Source: Bog-257 sp963834135 (GTDB lineage: Bacteria > Acidobacteriota > Terriglobia > Terriglobales > Acidobacteriaceae). Taken from it: a DNA stretch of 64,000 nt. This document shows, piece after piece, positions 54,285 to 63,358 of this stretch (positions are counted from its first letter, which is position 1; every line of letters starts with the position of its first letter). The notes beneath the pieces were generated by a model. That model worked only from the letters and a program-made list of their open reading frames with translations, did not search any database and was not told the DNA's origin. The DNA is taken from positions 682,001 through 746,000 of the forward strand of contig CAWIAN010000010.1 of the NCBI GenBank assembly GCA_963834135.1, given 5' to 3'. Both the position numbers and the translations under genes were made by a program.

Positions 54285-55817
54285 ATGGACGCGGCACAAG
54301 CCAAATTCGGCCCCGATTCCAAAAAGACGGCGGATCGTATCCCTCGAATCTCATTCGGCATCAGCGGCTTAGACGACATACTTCACGGTGGTTTGCCGGC
54401 TGGCCATTTGTATCTGCTGGAAGGCACTCCCGGCGCGGGTAAAACCACCATTGCCCTTCGGCTGGTTCTCAGCAACTCCGACGCGGGGCGCAAGGCGCTT
54501 TACATCACTCTCTCCGAGTCAAAGCAGGAGTTGCTCGCCGTGGCCGCCTCGCACGGCTGGAAGCTCGATCCTGTCCCCATCTTCGAATTGACTCCACAGG
54601 AAGACTCACTGCGGCCGGAGCACCAGTATTCCGTCTTCAATCCGGAAGATGTCGAGCTGGATCAGCTTACCGACCTCATCTCCAAGAAAGTGGAAGAGGT
54701 GCAACCCAGCGTCATCGTCGTGGACTCGCTGTCCGAACTGCGACTGCTGGCGCGCGACAGCTTTCGTTACCGTCGCCAGATGCTCGCTCTCAAAAGCTTC
54801 TTTGAGGAACGGAACTGCACCGTGCTGCTAATTGACAATCGCACCAGCGAGGACAGGGAAACTACGGTGCACAGTATTGTCCACGGAGTCATTGGGCTGG
54901 AAGTACTGGAGCGCGAATACGGCAGCGTGCGGCGCCGCGTGCGCGTGCGGAAAATAAGAGGCTCACACTTCCGGGAAGGCTTTCACGACTACCAGATCTT
55001 GACTGGCGGGGTGGTTGTTCATCCGCGACTGGTGGCTGCTGAACACAGGCACACTCCCCGCAAGGACTTGCTCAGCACCGGTCTCGCCGAAATGGACACG
55101 ATGTTGCACGGGGGCATCATGAGAGGGACCAGCACTCTGTTGCTGGGGGCCGCCGGCGTCGGTAAATCGAGCATGGCCTCACGCGTGGCCTGTTCGGCTG
55201 CGGAGCGCGGAGAGTCAGCCGCGATCTATTTGTTCGATGAATCGATCACGGTATTTCTGGAACGCAGTCAGGGATTGGGCGTACAGCTTGAGCAACACAT
55301 CAAGAGCGGTCGAGTGCAGTTGAAGCAACTCGATCCGGCGGAGGTTCCCCCGGGCGAATTCGTGAACGACATTCGCTCGCGCGTGGAAAACGGTACCACC
55401 GTGGTTGTTATCGACAGTCTGAATGGTTGGCAGAATGCCATGCCCGGCGAGTTATACCTGCAATTGCAGATGCATGAGTTGCTCTCCTACCTGGGCGCTC
55501 TGGGCGTATCTACATTTCTGATCCTGGCGCAGCAGGGCGTGATGGGCCCGATGCAGGCCGATATCGACGTAAGTTATCTGGCCGATGCCATCATCCTTAT
55601 GCGCTACTTCGAAGCCATGGGCGAGATTCGGAAAGCCATCTCGGTTTTCAAGAAGCGTTCCGGACCACATGAAGCCACGATCCGCGAGTTTCAACTCCAA
55701 CCTGGCCGCATCATTGTGGGAGAGCCGCTTCGATCCTTTCACGGTGTGCTTACCGGAGTGCCGGAGTTCGTCGGCAGCGACAGTTCCGTCTTGAAAGCAC
55801 CTAATGCCAAACAATAG
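54285..55817 (+). CDS. KaiC-like double RecA-fold ATPase
   Basis: The 510-residue protein has two RecA-like domains as in KaiC. The first P-loop GTPGAGKTT is at 47-55 with IVVDSLSELRLL; the second P-loop GAAGVGKSS is near 288 with VVVIDSLNGWQNA. The Glu pair of the first half reads SES rather than EET, and the second half FDES rather than YEES. In the KaiC phospho-switch region the sequence is DVSYLADAI: Ser430 is kept, but Thr432 is replaced by Tyr431 and Thr426 by Ala. No kaiA or kaiB is nearby. It likely acts as a signalling ATPase with the adjoining kinase rather than as a clock. Confidence 0.9.
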   Translation: MDAAQAKFGPDSKKTADRIPRISFGISGLDDILHGGLPAGHLYLLEGTPGAGKTTIALRLVLSNSDAGRKALYITLSESKQELLAVAASHGWKLDPVPIFELTPQEDSLRPEHQYSVFNPEDVELDQLTDLISKKVEEVQPSVIVVDSLSELRLLARDSFRYRRQMLALKSFFEERNCTVLLIDNRTSEDRETTVHSIVHGVIGLEVLEREYGSVRRRVRVRKIRGSHFREGFHDYQILTGGVVVHPRLVAAEHRHTPRKDLLSTGLAEMDTMLHGGIMRGTSTLLLGAAGVGKSSMASRVACSAAERGESAAIYLFDESITVFLERSQGLGVQLEQHIKSGRVQLKQLDPAEVPPGEFVNDIRSRVENGTTVVVIDSLNGWQNAMPGELYLQLQMHELLSYLGALGVSTFLILAQQGVMGPMQADIDVSYLADAIILMRYFEAMGEIRKAISVFKKRSGPHEATIREFQLQPGRIIVGEPLRSFHGVLTGVPEFVGSDSSVLKAPNAKQ

Positions 55818-57378
55818 CGCCCGAAATCTTCCCGTGCTGGTGGTTGCGCCCTTTGGACGCGACGGCGATCTCATCTCGGATACCCTGCGCCGGGCGCGAA
55901 TCGTCTGCGAACTTCACCATGATCCTCGGCTGGTCTTTTCGCGCTTGTCCAACGGCACAGGTGCTCTTCTGGTCGAAGAAGAGGCGCTCAATGAGGACTT
56001 GATCCAGGAATTCGCCGCCGCTTTGCAAAATCAGCCTGCGTGGTCGGACGCTCCGGTCATTATGCTGACGAAGCCGCGCAATGCCATGTCAAGGGCGTCG
56101 CGCATGATGGCGCAGATGCGTCAGCCCCTGGGCCACACCACGCTGCTGGAGCGTCCGATACGTCCCGAAATTCTGGTGAGCACCGTCGAAACCGTGCTGC
56201 GCGCGCGATCACGACAGTTCCAGATTCGCGACGCCCTGGAAAGCCTGCAGGCCAGTGAGGCGCGTTACCGCTCTCTCATTCTGGCCGCTTCCTCGATCGT
56301 TTGGAGCGCAGACGTGCACGGAAATGTGGTTGAACCGCTGCCTGCATACGAGGCTTATACGGGAGAGAGCTTTGAGCATTATCGCGGGCAGGGCTGGTGC
56401 GACGCGATTCATCCGGCAGATCGCAAGCGCGCGATTCCCCTGATCTTTGCATCCATTGAGGGGCTGCGGCCTTTCCAAATCGAATATCGTATTCGCCGGC
56501 ACGATGGCCAGTATCGTTACGTTTTGGCGCGCGGAGTTCCCGTGTTTCGCGAAGATTCGTCGGTGAAGGAGTGGGTGGGAACTTGCACCGACATCCAGGA
56601 TCGCAAGGACTCGGAGATTGCCCTGCGCAAGAGCGAACGTTTGGCATTGGCCGGACAACTCGCCGCCAGCATTGCCCATGAGATCAATAATCCCCTGGAG
56701 GCAGTGACCAATCTCATCTACCTGATCAGCACCCGGGTTACGGATGACGACTCGCGCCACTACTGTTCCATGGCACAGCACGAACTGTCCCGGGTAACGG
56801 AGATTTCCGGACAGACATTGCGCTTCTATCGCAAATCCACCAAGCCGATTGAAACGGATGTCTCCGAGCTGCTTGAGTCGCTGCTGCACCTGTTTCGCCC
56901 CAAGTTCAGTCGGCGCAACCTGCAAGTTCGGACGGAGTTGCGCAAGGCTCCGCGCATCCTTGCCTTCCCAAATGAATTACGACAGCTGTTCGCCAATCTC
57001 ATCAGCAATGCCATCGATGCCACGCCACCGGGCGGTCGCATCCGTATTGAAGTCAGGTCGGCGATAAACTGGCGACACCCTTCCAGGCGCGGGGTGGGCG
57101 TGACAGTAGCCGATACCGGCTGTGGTATTCCTGAGCACTTGCGGCGCCGCATCTTCGAGCCTTTTGTGACCACGAAGGGCGATGCCGGTACCGGTCTCGG
57201 CCTGTGGGTATGCGATGACATCGTCACCCGGCATGGCGGGAGATTGCGCTTGAAGACCAAAACGCGTGGGCACTCGGGAACGGTATTCTCGATCTTCCTG
57301 CCCGCGGATGTGGCTCCCATTCCGCAGTTGTCCGAGTCGAACTTCGGCGCCGACGGGGGCTCACTCGACGTGGCGTAA
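55804..57378 (+). CDS. PAS histidine kinase with N-terminal pseudo-receiver
   Basis: The 524-residue protein starts with a receiver-like domain (LPVLVVAPFGRDGDLISD, LLVEEEAL) in which the phospho-Asp position is Glu. A PAS/PAC region (YRSLILAASSIVWSADVHG, then YRIRRHDGQYRYVLARGVPV) and the HisKA H-box with His292 (IAHEINNPLEAVTNL) follow. The ATPase domain has N (NLISNAIDATPP), G1 (VADTGCGIPE), F (FEPFVTTK) and G2 (GTGLGL) boxes. It is soluble. The start overlaps the KaiC-like stop by 14 bases, so the two are made together; the kinase probably reads the state of the ATPase. No response regulator adjoins. Confidence 0.9.
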   Translation: MPNNSARNLPVLVVAPFGRDGDLISDTLRRARIVCELHHDPRLVFSRLSNGTGALLVEEEALNEDLIQEFAAALQNQPAWSDAPVIMLTKPRNAMSRASRMMAQMRQPLGHTTLLERPIRPEILVSTVETVLRARSRQFQIRDALESLQASEARYRSLILAASSIVWSADVHGNVVEPLPAYEAYTGESFEHYRGQGWCDAIHPADRKRAIPLIFASIEGLRPFQIEYRIRRHDGQYRYVLARGVPVFREDSSVKEWVGTCTDIQDRKDSEIALRKSERLALAGQLAASIAHEINNPLEAVTNLIYLISTRVTDDDSRHYCSMAQHELSRVTEISGQTLRFYRKSTKPIETDVSELLESLLHLFRPKFSRRNLQVRTELRKAPRILAFPNELRQLFANLISNAIDATPPGGRIRIEVRSAINWRHPSRRGVGVTVADTGCGIPEHLRRRIFEPFVTTKGDAGTGLGLWVCDDIVTRHGGRLRLKTKTRGHSGTVFSIFLPADVAPIPQLSESNFGADGGSLDVA

Positions 57379-57612
57379 CTTCCTTAGAAGCATTGCTCCC
57401 CCGGCCGCACAATGTGTTGCCGGTCCCGTTCGAAAACTGCATCCGAACATGTAAACTATTGTGTTTGTGCCTGATCGCCTGTCGCGACCAGCACGGCTGC
57501 GGCGGATTCCGCTTATGCGCAGTGCTGCCTCATACCGCGAGGCAGTGATCGACAACACTGACGCGGTGTCGCAGTTAAGCTAGAGTTTTCCATCACCATT
57601 ACGGAGGCAATC

Positions 57613-58677
57613 TTGACCCGATTGAACAAGCCCATTCTCTCCCTTCTTATCGCCGGATTGTTGGTCCCGGCAGCATTTGCAGGCAACAAGGAAACTCCGC
57701 ACGACTCACTGATGAAGTCGTTCCAGCAAGCGAACCTGTGGAGCGGAGGGCCCACCAAGCTGGCCGTTAACATGACCTTCCCTAAGCCGGACGGTAGCAG
57801 CGTTTCGCTGGACTACACCCTCTCGTGGGCGGGCCCCGACAAGTGGCGCGCCGAGTGGACCGCGAACGGTCTGGATCAGGTAACCGTGCTCAACAACAAC
57901 AAGCTCTCGTACATGAGCACTCAGGCCGATCCGCTATTCCGCCTCGTGTTGATGGAAGCAGCGGTTGCCGCACTCGATGGAGGTAATCCCGCAGGCCCTT
58001 ACACAATAGCGCCCCTCGACCTGGAAAAGGCAGATATCGATATTTCGAAGAAGAAGGTCAATGGCGTTGATGCGCGATGCATGACCCTGGGCGATCCGCA
58101 GCAAACCTTTTGCATCGATCCCGAGACTCACCACCTGTTGAGCGCGACCATCAGCTCGCATTCCGCCGAGATCGCCTCCTTCGAATACAGCGACTACACG
58201 ACCGCGGGAGACACACAGTATCCCCAGACAATCAAAGTTACCTACGAGAAGTCGCCGCTAGAGCAGGCCAAACTGACGGTTAGTCGCGGAGACAAGTTCG
58301 CCGACAGCGTTTTCGCTGCTCCTGCAAAAAGTAGCTCCACGGACTTCTCCTCCTGCGCGGACGTCGCGACGCATTTCACCGCACCGCATGTCGACAAATC
58401 GGTCCCCGCGAAGATGCCCGAGGCAGATCGCAAGGCGAAGAAATATGGAGTCGTCTGGGTGCTGGCAAAGGTCGGAAAAGATGGCTCGGTTACGAAGGCC
58501 TTTGCTGCAGGCAGTGATAACCCCGATTTAAACACTGCCGCTACCGACGCGGTACAGCAATACAAATTCGCGCCGTATAGCCGTTGTGGCCAGGCCGTCG
58601 AGTTTCAGACCCTGGTCCTCGTTCCCTTCACGCCAACCAAAATGCCGGATTTGCCGCAGCAAGATGTCGGTCGCTAA
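57613..58677 (+). CDS. Exported protein with TonB C-terminal domain
   Basis: The 354-residue protein has a signal peptide (LSLLIAGLLVPAAFAG), a central region resembling outer-membrane lipoprotein-sorting or LolA-like proteins (SLDYTLSWAGPDKWRAEW, DARCMTLGDPQQTFCIDPE) and a C-terminal TonB_C-like domain (VVWVLAKVGKDGSVTK, NTAATDAVQQYKFAPY). Without an N-terminal anchor it is not a classical TonB; such proteins are common in Acidobacteriota with unknown roles. The start is TTG, behind GGAGG. A rho-independent terminator follows directly. Confidence 0.75.
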   Translation: MTRLNKPILSLLIAGLLVPAAFAGNKETPHDSLMKSFQQANLWSGGPTKLAVNMTFPKPDGSSVSLDYTLSWAGPDKWRAEWTANGLDQVTVLNNNKLSYMSTQADPLFRLVLMEAAVAALDGGNPAGPYTIAPLDLEKADIDISKKKVNGVDARCMTLGDPQQTFCIDPETHHLLSATISSHSAEIASFEYSDYTTAGDTQYPQTIKVTYEKSPLEQAKLTVSRGDKFADSVFAAPAKSSSTDFSSCADVATHFTAPHVDKSVPAKMPEADRKAKKYGVVWVLAKVGKDGSVTKAFAAGSDNPDLNTAATDAVQQYKFAPYSRCGQAVEFQTLVLVPFTPTKMPDLPQQDVGR

Positions 58678-58682
58678 GAATG

Positions 58683-58722
58683 AATCCCACCCAGCTGAAG
58701 TTAGCTCGGGTGGGATTTTTTT
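58683..58722 (+). terminator. Rho-independent terminator
   Basis: AATCCCACCC (58683-58692) pairs with GGGTGGGATT (58708-58717), extended by AGCT/AGCT around a short loop with one bulged C, and is followed by a run of T up to 58722. It ends the TonB-C gene and may also serve the convergent ADOP gene. Confidence 0.85.
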
Positions 58723-58751
58723 CGCCTCGAGGTCGCCGTCTCTTCCTTCGG

Positions 58752-61169
58752 TTACCGCATCGCCTCAATCGGATCGACCTTGGTCGCGCGCCGAGCCGGA
58801 ACGTAACTGGTGACCACCGCGACTGCCAGAAACAGCACCGGCGCAAGCAGAAATGTCATCAAGTCGTGCGTGCCAACCTTGTAGAGCAGGCTGGACATCA
58901 CCCTGGTCATCAGCAACGCGGCGACCAGTCCGATCACCACTCCGCTGACGGCAAGCATGAGTCCCTGCCGTACGACCAGGCGCAAAATGTCGGCGCTCTT
59001 CGCACCTAAAGCCAGCCGAATCCCCAGCTCGTGCTGACGCTGCGCCACTGAATACGCCAGCACGCCGTAAATACCGACCACCGCCAGAATCAGCGCCGTG
59101 ACCGAGAACAGGCCCAGCAGCATCATGACGAACCGTGGCTGCGTGCGCGATTTATTCATCAGATCATCGGCGGTAAGAATTCCGGTGACCGGCTGGTCCG
59201 GATCGACACCGGAGATCTGCGCACGAATCGCCGACACGATCGTCTGCGGCGGCACGGCGGTGCGTACCAGCAAGTACATGTTGTTCCAGGGCAGCTGCGC
59301 GAACGGGATATAAACCTGGGGCTGCGGCTCCTGTCCCAACCCGCGATTCTTAATGTCCTCAGCTACGCCCACTACTTCCCCACCCGCGGTCCAGCGTCCC
59401 ACCACAACATGTTTGCCCACGGGATTCTGGCCCGGCCAGAACTGGCGCGCGAATGTCTCGTTCACGATCAGGACTTTGGGCGCCTGGCCGTTATCGGCGG
59501 CGGTGAAGTCGCGGCCACTCCGCAAGGGTACGCGCAGTGTCTGGAACCAGTGCGGGCTTACGGCTTCGATGTCGATGAACGGGCGCTGCGCCAATGGAAC
59601 GTTAGCCTGACCTTCGGGCAGCATAGGCGTGATGCGCTTCGAGCTCAGAGGCAACGCAGCAGAAATAGCAACGTCCTTCACGCCGGGTACTTCTGCCACG
59701 CGGCGTAATACTTCGTCGAAGAAATCGGTTTCTTGAGCGGGCTTCGCATATTTCACCGTAGGCAGCGAGATGTTCATGGTGAGAAGGTTTTGCGAGTCGA
59801 AACCCGGATCGACCTTCAGCAGACGGTCGTAGCTGCGCAGCAACAGCGCGGCACCGATCAGCAGCAGCAACGAGAGCGCGACCTGACCGACGACCAGCAT
59901 GCTCGTCAGCCTGCCACGGCCTTTGCCCGCGGAACTGCCGCGACCCTCTTCCCGGAGCGCGGTGTGCAGCTCCATACCAGCCAACTGCAGGGCGGGAAAG
60001 ATACCGAAAATGATTCCGGTCAGCAGCGAGATGCCGACGGTGAAAAGCAAGACGCGTAAGTCCATGCCGACGGGCACTCCCTGGGGCAACTGACTTGCTC
60101 CCCAGGTCAGCAGTGCGCGCGTGGCCAGCCAGCTCAGCCCCACGCCGAGCACGCCGGCAATCAACGCCATGAGTGTGCTTTCTGTCAGCAGTTGCCGCAG
60201 GATGGTTCCACGGCCCGCGCCCAGAGCAGTACGAACCGCGATCTCTCTTCTGCGAACCAACGCGCGCGAAAGCAGCAGGCTGGCCACATTAGCGCACGCA
60301 ATCAGTAGAACCAGCGCTACGGCCCCGAAAAGCAGCCACACTTTGTCCCGAACCGTGCCGACGACAAGCTCACGCAAAGGAACGGCCGTTACCGTAATGT
60401 CAGGGCTGGCATCAGGTGCAGTCGGATTCTGCTCACTGTACTGGCGATTCAGAACGGCAAGTTCGGCGTCCGCGTGACTGAGCGTGACTTCCGGCTTCAG
60501 TCGCCCGACCAGTCCCAGATAACCCACTCCCTGCCGCAGCCGCTGCGGCGGAATCAGCGTCAGCTCGAAATAGCGTGGAGTCCACACATCCGCTTCCCCG
60601 ACAAAGGGAAACTGCGCCTCAGGCGGCAGAACGCCGACGACTGTGTGCGGAGTGCCGTCCAGAGTAATGGTCTGCCCGACGATGCCGCGATCGGAACCGT
60701 ACCGGGTACGCCAGAGCGAGTCACTCAGGACAACGACAGGCTTGCCCTCAGGACGGCCTTCTTCCTCGGCGAAGCTCCGTCCGAGTTGCGGCTCGACCCC
60801 GAGCATGGAGAAGAAGTTTGGCGACACGCGGCCTACGGCAACCTGCATGGGCTCGCCGTGTCCTGTGAGATTCAAGGTGTCGTTCGTCCAGGCGGAGACT
60901 GACTGGAAAGACTGGCTGCGGTCTCGAAGCAACTCGTAGCGAACCAGCGTGCCGTCGTAATCCTTGGACTGATCCTTCACCTGCAGGCTGACCAGTTGCT
61001 GGGGATCGCGATAGGGGAACGGACGCAACAGCAGCGCGTTGGCTACGGTAAAGATAGCGGTAGTCGCGCCGATACCGGCGGCAAGGATAAGGATCGCGCC
61101 AACGGTAAATCCCAGATCTTTACCCAGAAGCCGAACGCCAAAGCGAAGGTCGCGTAAGAACGACTGCAT
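58752..61169 (-). CDS. ADOP-type ABC transporter permease (second copy)
   Basis: The 805-residue protein has MacB-type periplasmic domains and FtsX bundles duplicated as in the first ADOP (LLIACANVASLLLSRALVRR with IAVRTALGAGRGTIL; later HELGIRLALGAKSADILR) but lacks the N-terminal prefix. An N-terminal DLRFGVRLLGKDLGFTV is the usual beginning of such proteins. No ATPase or PadR gene adjoins. There is no ribosome-binding site before the ATG, but a perfect TATAAT lies seven bases upstream. The substrate is unknown. Confidence 0.88.
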   Translation of the reverse strand: MQSFLRDLRFGVRLLGKDLGFTVGAILILAAGIGATTAIFTVANALLLRPFPYRDPQQLVSLQVKDQSKDYDGTLVRYELLRDRSQSFQSVSAWTNDTLNLTGHGEPMQVAVGRVSPNFFSMLGVEPQLGRSFAEEEGRPEGKPVVVLSDSLWRTRYGSDRGIVGQTITLDGTPHTVVGVLPPEAQFPFVGEADVWTPRYFELTLIPPQRLRQGVGYLGLVGRLKPEVTLSHADAELAVLNRQYSEQNPTAPDASPDITVTAVPLRELVVGTVRDKVWLLFGAVALVLLIACANVASLLLSRALVRRREIAVRTALGAGRGTILRQLLTESTLMALIAGVLGVGLSWLATRALLTWGASQLPQGVPVGMDLRVLLFTVGISLLTGIIFGIFPALQLAGMELHTALREEGRGSSAGKGRGRLTSMLVVGQVALSLLLLIGAALLLRSYDRLLKVDPGFDSQNLLTMNISLPTVKYAKPAQETDFFDEVLRRVAEVPGVKDVAISAALPLSSKRITPMLPEGQANVPLAQRPFIDIEAVSPHWFQTLRVPLRSGRDFTAADNGQAPKVLIVNETFARQFWPGQNPVGKHVVVGRWTAGGEVVGVAEDIKNRGLGQEPQPQVYIPFAQLPWNNMYLLVRTAVPPQTIVSAIRAQISGVDPDQPVTGILTADDLMNKSRTQPRFVMMLLGLFSVTALILAVVGIYGVLAYSVAQRQHELGIRLALGAKSADILRLVVRQGLMLAVSGVVIGLVAALLMTRVMSSLLYKVGTHDLMTFLLAPVLFLAVAVVTSYVPARRATKVDPIEAMR

Positions 61170-61176
61170 GGGAGGA

Positions 61177-61182
61177 ATTATA
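61177..61182 (-). promoter_or_regulatory. Putative -10 box of a leaderless transcript
   Basis: On the minus strand a perfect TATAAT ends seven bases before the permease ATG, so transcription should begin at or next to the start codon. The seven bases between are TCCTCCC, which cannot act as a ribosome-binding site. The -35 match is weak (TTGCTA with a 19-base spacer). Confidence 0.4.
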
Positions 61183-61523
61183 GAAGGCAGCGCTTAGCAA
61201 CTAGCAATCAGCGGCTGGCGAATTGGCTAAACCGTTGCCATTTTGAGTTATCGGAACGCGCTCCCGATCGGCGGATGCCGTTCAGCGATCGGGCCGAATG
61301 AGACTCAGCCTATAGCGAGTTCCTGGCGGCTCGCCAGTTGTTAGCTGCTATTGCTTCTTTCCATCCAGAGCTGCCAACGCGAGCGCCGGATTCTCCATCT
61401 AAATCGGGTGGATAGTGGTCAGTGGATTTTAGCTCGGCCAGCCAACCGCTCCGTATGTCGACGGAGGACGGCGTCATCTAGGAACCAGTGGCCATTATCC
61501 AGTGCCTCGTCCCCGGAGGATGA
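61183..61523. other. Intergenic region with imperfect inverted repeat
   Basis: No gene is visible between the divergent permease and TPR genes. An imperfect inverted repeat, with left arm about 61196-61221 (AGCAACTAGCAATCAGC) and right arm about 61331-61354, brackets about 110 bases. Inside it CCCGATCG (61263-61270) pairs with CGATCGGG (61286-61293). This could be a small MITE or REP-like element. Confidence 0.4.
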
Positions 61524-63026
61524 ATGTCTGTTTCCCGGCAATTGACGGTCGTTTTCGCCTTAACGCTCGCTCTGGTGCTGTCCGCCCGCGCAAACGATGT
61601 CCGCGTCAGCATTCCCAAGCGGACAAAGCCGACCCCTGTACAGAAGCTGAATCAGGACGGGGTAAAGCAGGTTCAAAAGCACCAGTATAAGAAGGCGAAG
61701 GCGCTGTTTTACAAGGCATACCTGATCGACCCGAACGATCCGTTTACGCTGAATAATCTTGGCTACATCGCCGAGTTGGAAGGCCAGGCCGACCGCGCTC
61801 AGCGTTATTACAGCCTGGCGCAGGAGCAAGGTTCCGACGCTCTCGTCTACAAGTCGACCGAGCCGGCAGCGATTGGCAAGCCGGTTGGCAAAATTGCCGG
61901 TTCCGCTGCCGACACCAAGATGCAGGTGAACCGCATCAACGTCTACGCCATCGGTCTGCTGCAAAAAGACCAGGCTCCTCAGGCGGACGTGGCTTTGCAA
62001 AGAGCGTTAAAGCTCGATCCGGCGAATCCGTTCACCCTCAACAATATTGGCTATGCGCGCGAAAAAGAAGGTGAACTCGAAGACGCCTACAAGTTCTATA
62101 CCCAGGCCGCTGATCAACACTCCGACACTCCCATTGTCGTTACCATGAAACCGGCGTGGCGCGGCAAAGGTATCAGCTCGATCGCTGCATTAAACGCGAG
62201 AAAAGTGCAGAACGTGATGGAGCACGAGCAGAACACCAGCGCCAAAGTCGCTCGCCTGAACACACGCGGCGTTGCCGCGATCAACCGCAACGATTACAAG
62301 CTGGCGCGGACCTACTTCGAACAGGCCTACAAGCTTGACCCCCAAAATGCATTTGCGCTGAACAACATGGGCTATCTGGCGGAGATGGATGGCGATCGCG
62401 AGACCGCCGACTTCTACTACGACAAGGCCCGCGAGGCCGATCAGTCCAGCATGAAGGTCGCCTACGCGTCACGCAAGGATGTCGAGGGCATGAAGCTGTC
62501 GTCGGTCGCCGGAGACAGTGACGATGCCGTGAATAAAGCCGTGGAGGAAGCCTCGGCCCTGCGGCGCGAAGAGGGTGGGCCGGTCGTTTTGCGCTATCGC
62601 GACAACCAGCCGGTGATGGAGCCCGCAACTCCACCGAAGCCGATTCAGCCGGAGACTCCAACTCCGGCCCCTGCGCCGAGTGGTGGAATCATCGAGCCCT
62701 TGCCGGACAATCAGCAACCCCCGGCAGCGCAGCCGAATGGGGGACAGCCCACAGCACCGCCGCAAGGAAACAATGCACCCGCGAATCCCAATGGAGGCTT
62801 GTTGATGCCGTTGCCCGATAATCAGCAGCCCCCAGCGGGGGAGCCGAACGCCCCGGCGAACCAGCCGGACAACAACGCTCCGCAGCAACAGCAACAGGCA
62901 GCGCCGCCGCAATCGCAGTCGGCGCCGCCCGCGCAAAACAACCAGCCGGCAAACTCGAATGGCGGAATTATGATGCCGTTGCCGGACAACCAGCAGCCGC
63001 CGGCAGCTCAGCAGCAGCCGCAGTAA
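61524..63026 (+). CDS. Exported TPR protein with Pro/Gln-rich repeat tail
   Basis: The 500-residue protein has a signal peptide (LTVVFALTLALVLSARA) and at least three TPR units with a shared pattern (AKALFYKAYLIDPNDPFTLN, ADVALQRALKLDPANPFTLN, ARTYFEQAYKLDPQNAFALN, each followed by NLGY- or NIGY-like helices). From about residue 360 the chain is low-complexity Pro/Gln/Asn, with the block PLPDNQQPPA occurring three times near residues 393, 432 and 488. It is likely a periplasmic or surface scaffold. Function is unknown. The start follows GGAGG. Confidence 0.8.
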   Translation: MSVSRQLTVVFALTLALVLSARANDVRVSIPKRTKPTPVQKLNQDGVKQVQKHQYKKAKALFYKAYLIDPNDPFTLNNLGYIAELEGQADRAQRYYSLAQEQGSDALVYKSTEPAAIGKPVGKIAGSAADTKMQVNRINVYAIGLLQKDQAPQADVALQRALKLDPANPFTLNNIGYAREKEGELEDAYKFYTQAADQHSDTPIVVTMKPAWRGKGISSIAALNARKVQNVMEHEQNTSAKVARLNTRGVAAINRNDYKLARTYFEQAYKLDPQNAFALNNMGYLAEMDGDRETADFYYDKAREADQSSMKVAYASRKDVEGMKLSSVAGDSDDAVNKAVEEASALRREEGGPVVLRYRDNQPVMEPATPPKPIQPETPTPAPAPSGGIIEPLPDNQQPPAAQPNGGQPTAPPQGNNAPANPNGGLLMPLPDNQQPPAGEPNAPANQPDNNAPQQQQQAAPPQSQSAPPAQNNQPANSNGGIMMPLPDNQQPPAAQQQPQ

Positions 63027-63358
63027 GGTCGCTTTTCGCCGTTCGCCAAGTCGCCTGGAGAAACTGCTTCAGCCTTGGGTTCACTCCGGCATTGTTTCCA
63101 GTCTCGCGAAGCGAGACGGCAGATCATAGCCCAGCGCTTCAGCGCTGGGTAATCCCAAAGAAAAGGACTCGAGTCCCTTCAGGGGTAAGAATATACTTCA
63201 CTCACCAAGACTATCGCGAACATTGTGAAACCTCTGTGCTACGGATGTTATGTAAGTGTATTAAGTCTAAGTGGTTTATGAACTTGCACTTAGGCGGTAT
63301 CAGGCTTGACTTTGGTCTAGTGCGTGAGATTCTAGGCCAGTGTGCACTGACTAGTTAT
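63027..63358. repeat. Cluster of short palindromic repeats
   Basis: No gene lies here. Three palindromes follow one another: GTCTCGC-GAA-GCGAGAC (63101-63117), CCCAGCGCT-TC-AGCGCTGGG (63130-63149) and GGACTCGAGTCC (63165-63176), the last running into CCCTTCAGGG (63175-63184). They resemble REP-type intergenic repeats. The remaining bases to 63358 show nothing clear. Confidence 0.55.

Noticed and set aside
54285..57378. A circadian clock locus
   Set aside because: There is no kaiA or kaiB, and key KaiC phospho-switch residues differ; it is more likely a signalling ATPase.
63101..63184. CRISPR array
   Set aside because: The palindromes differ from each other and there are no equal spacers or cas genes.
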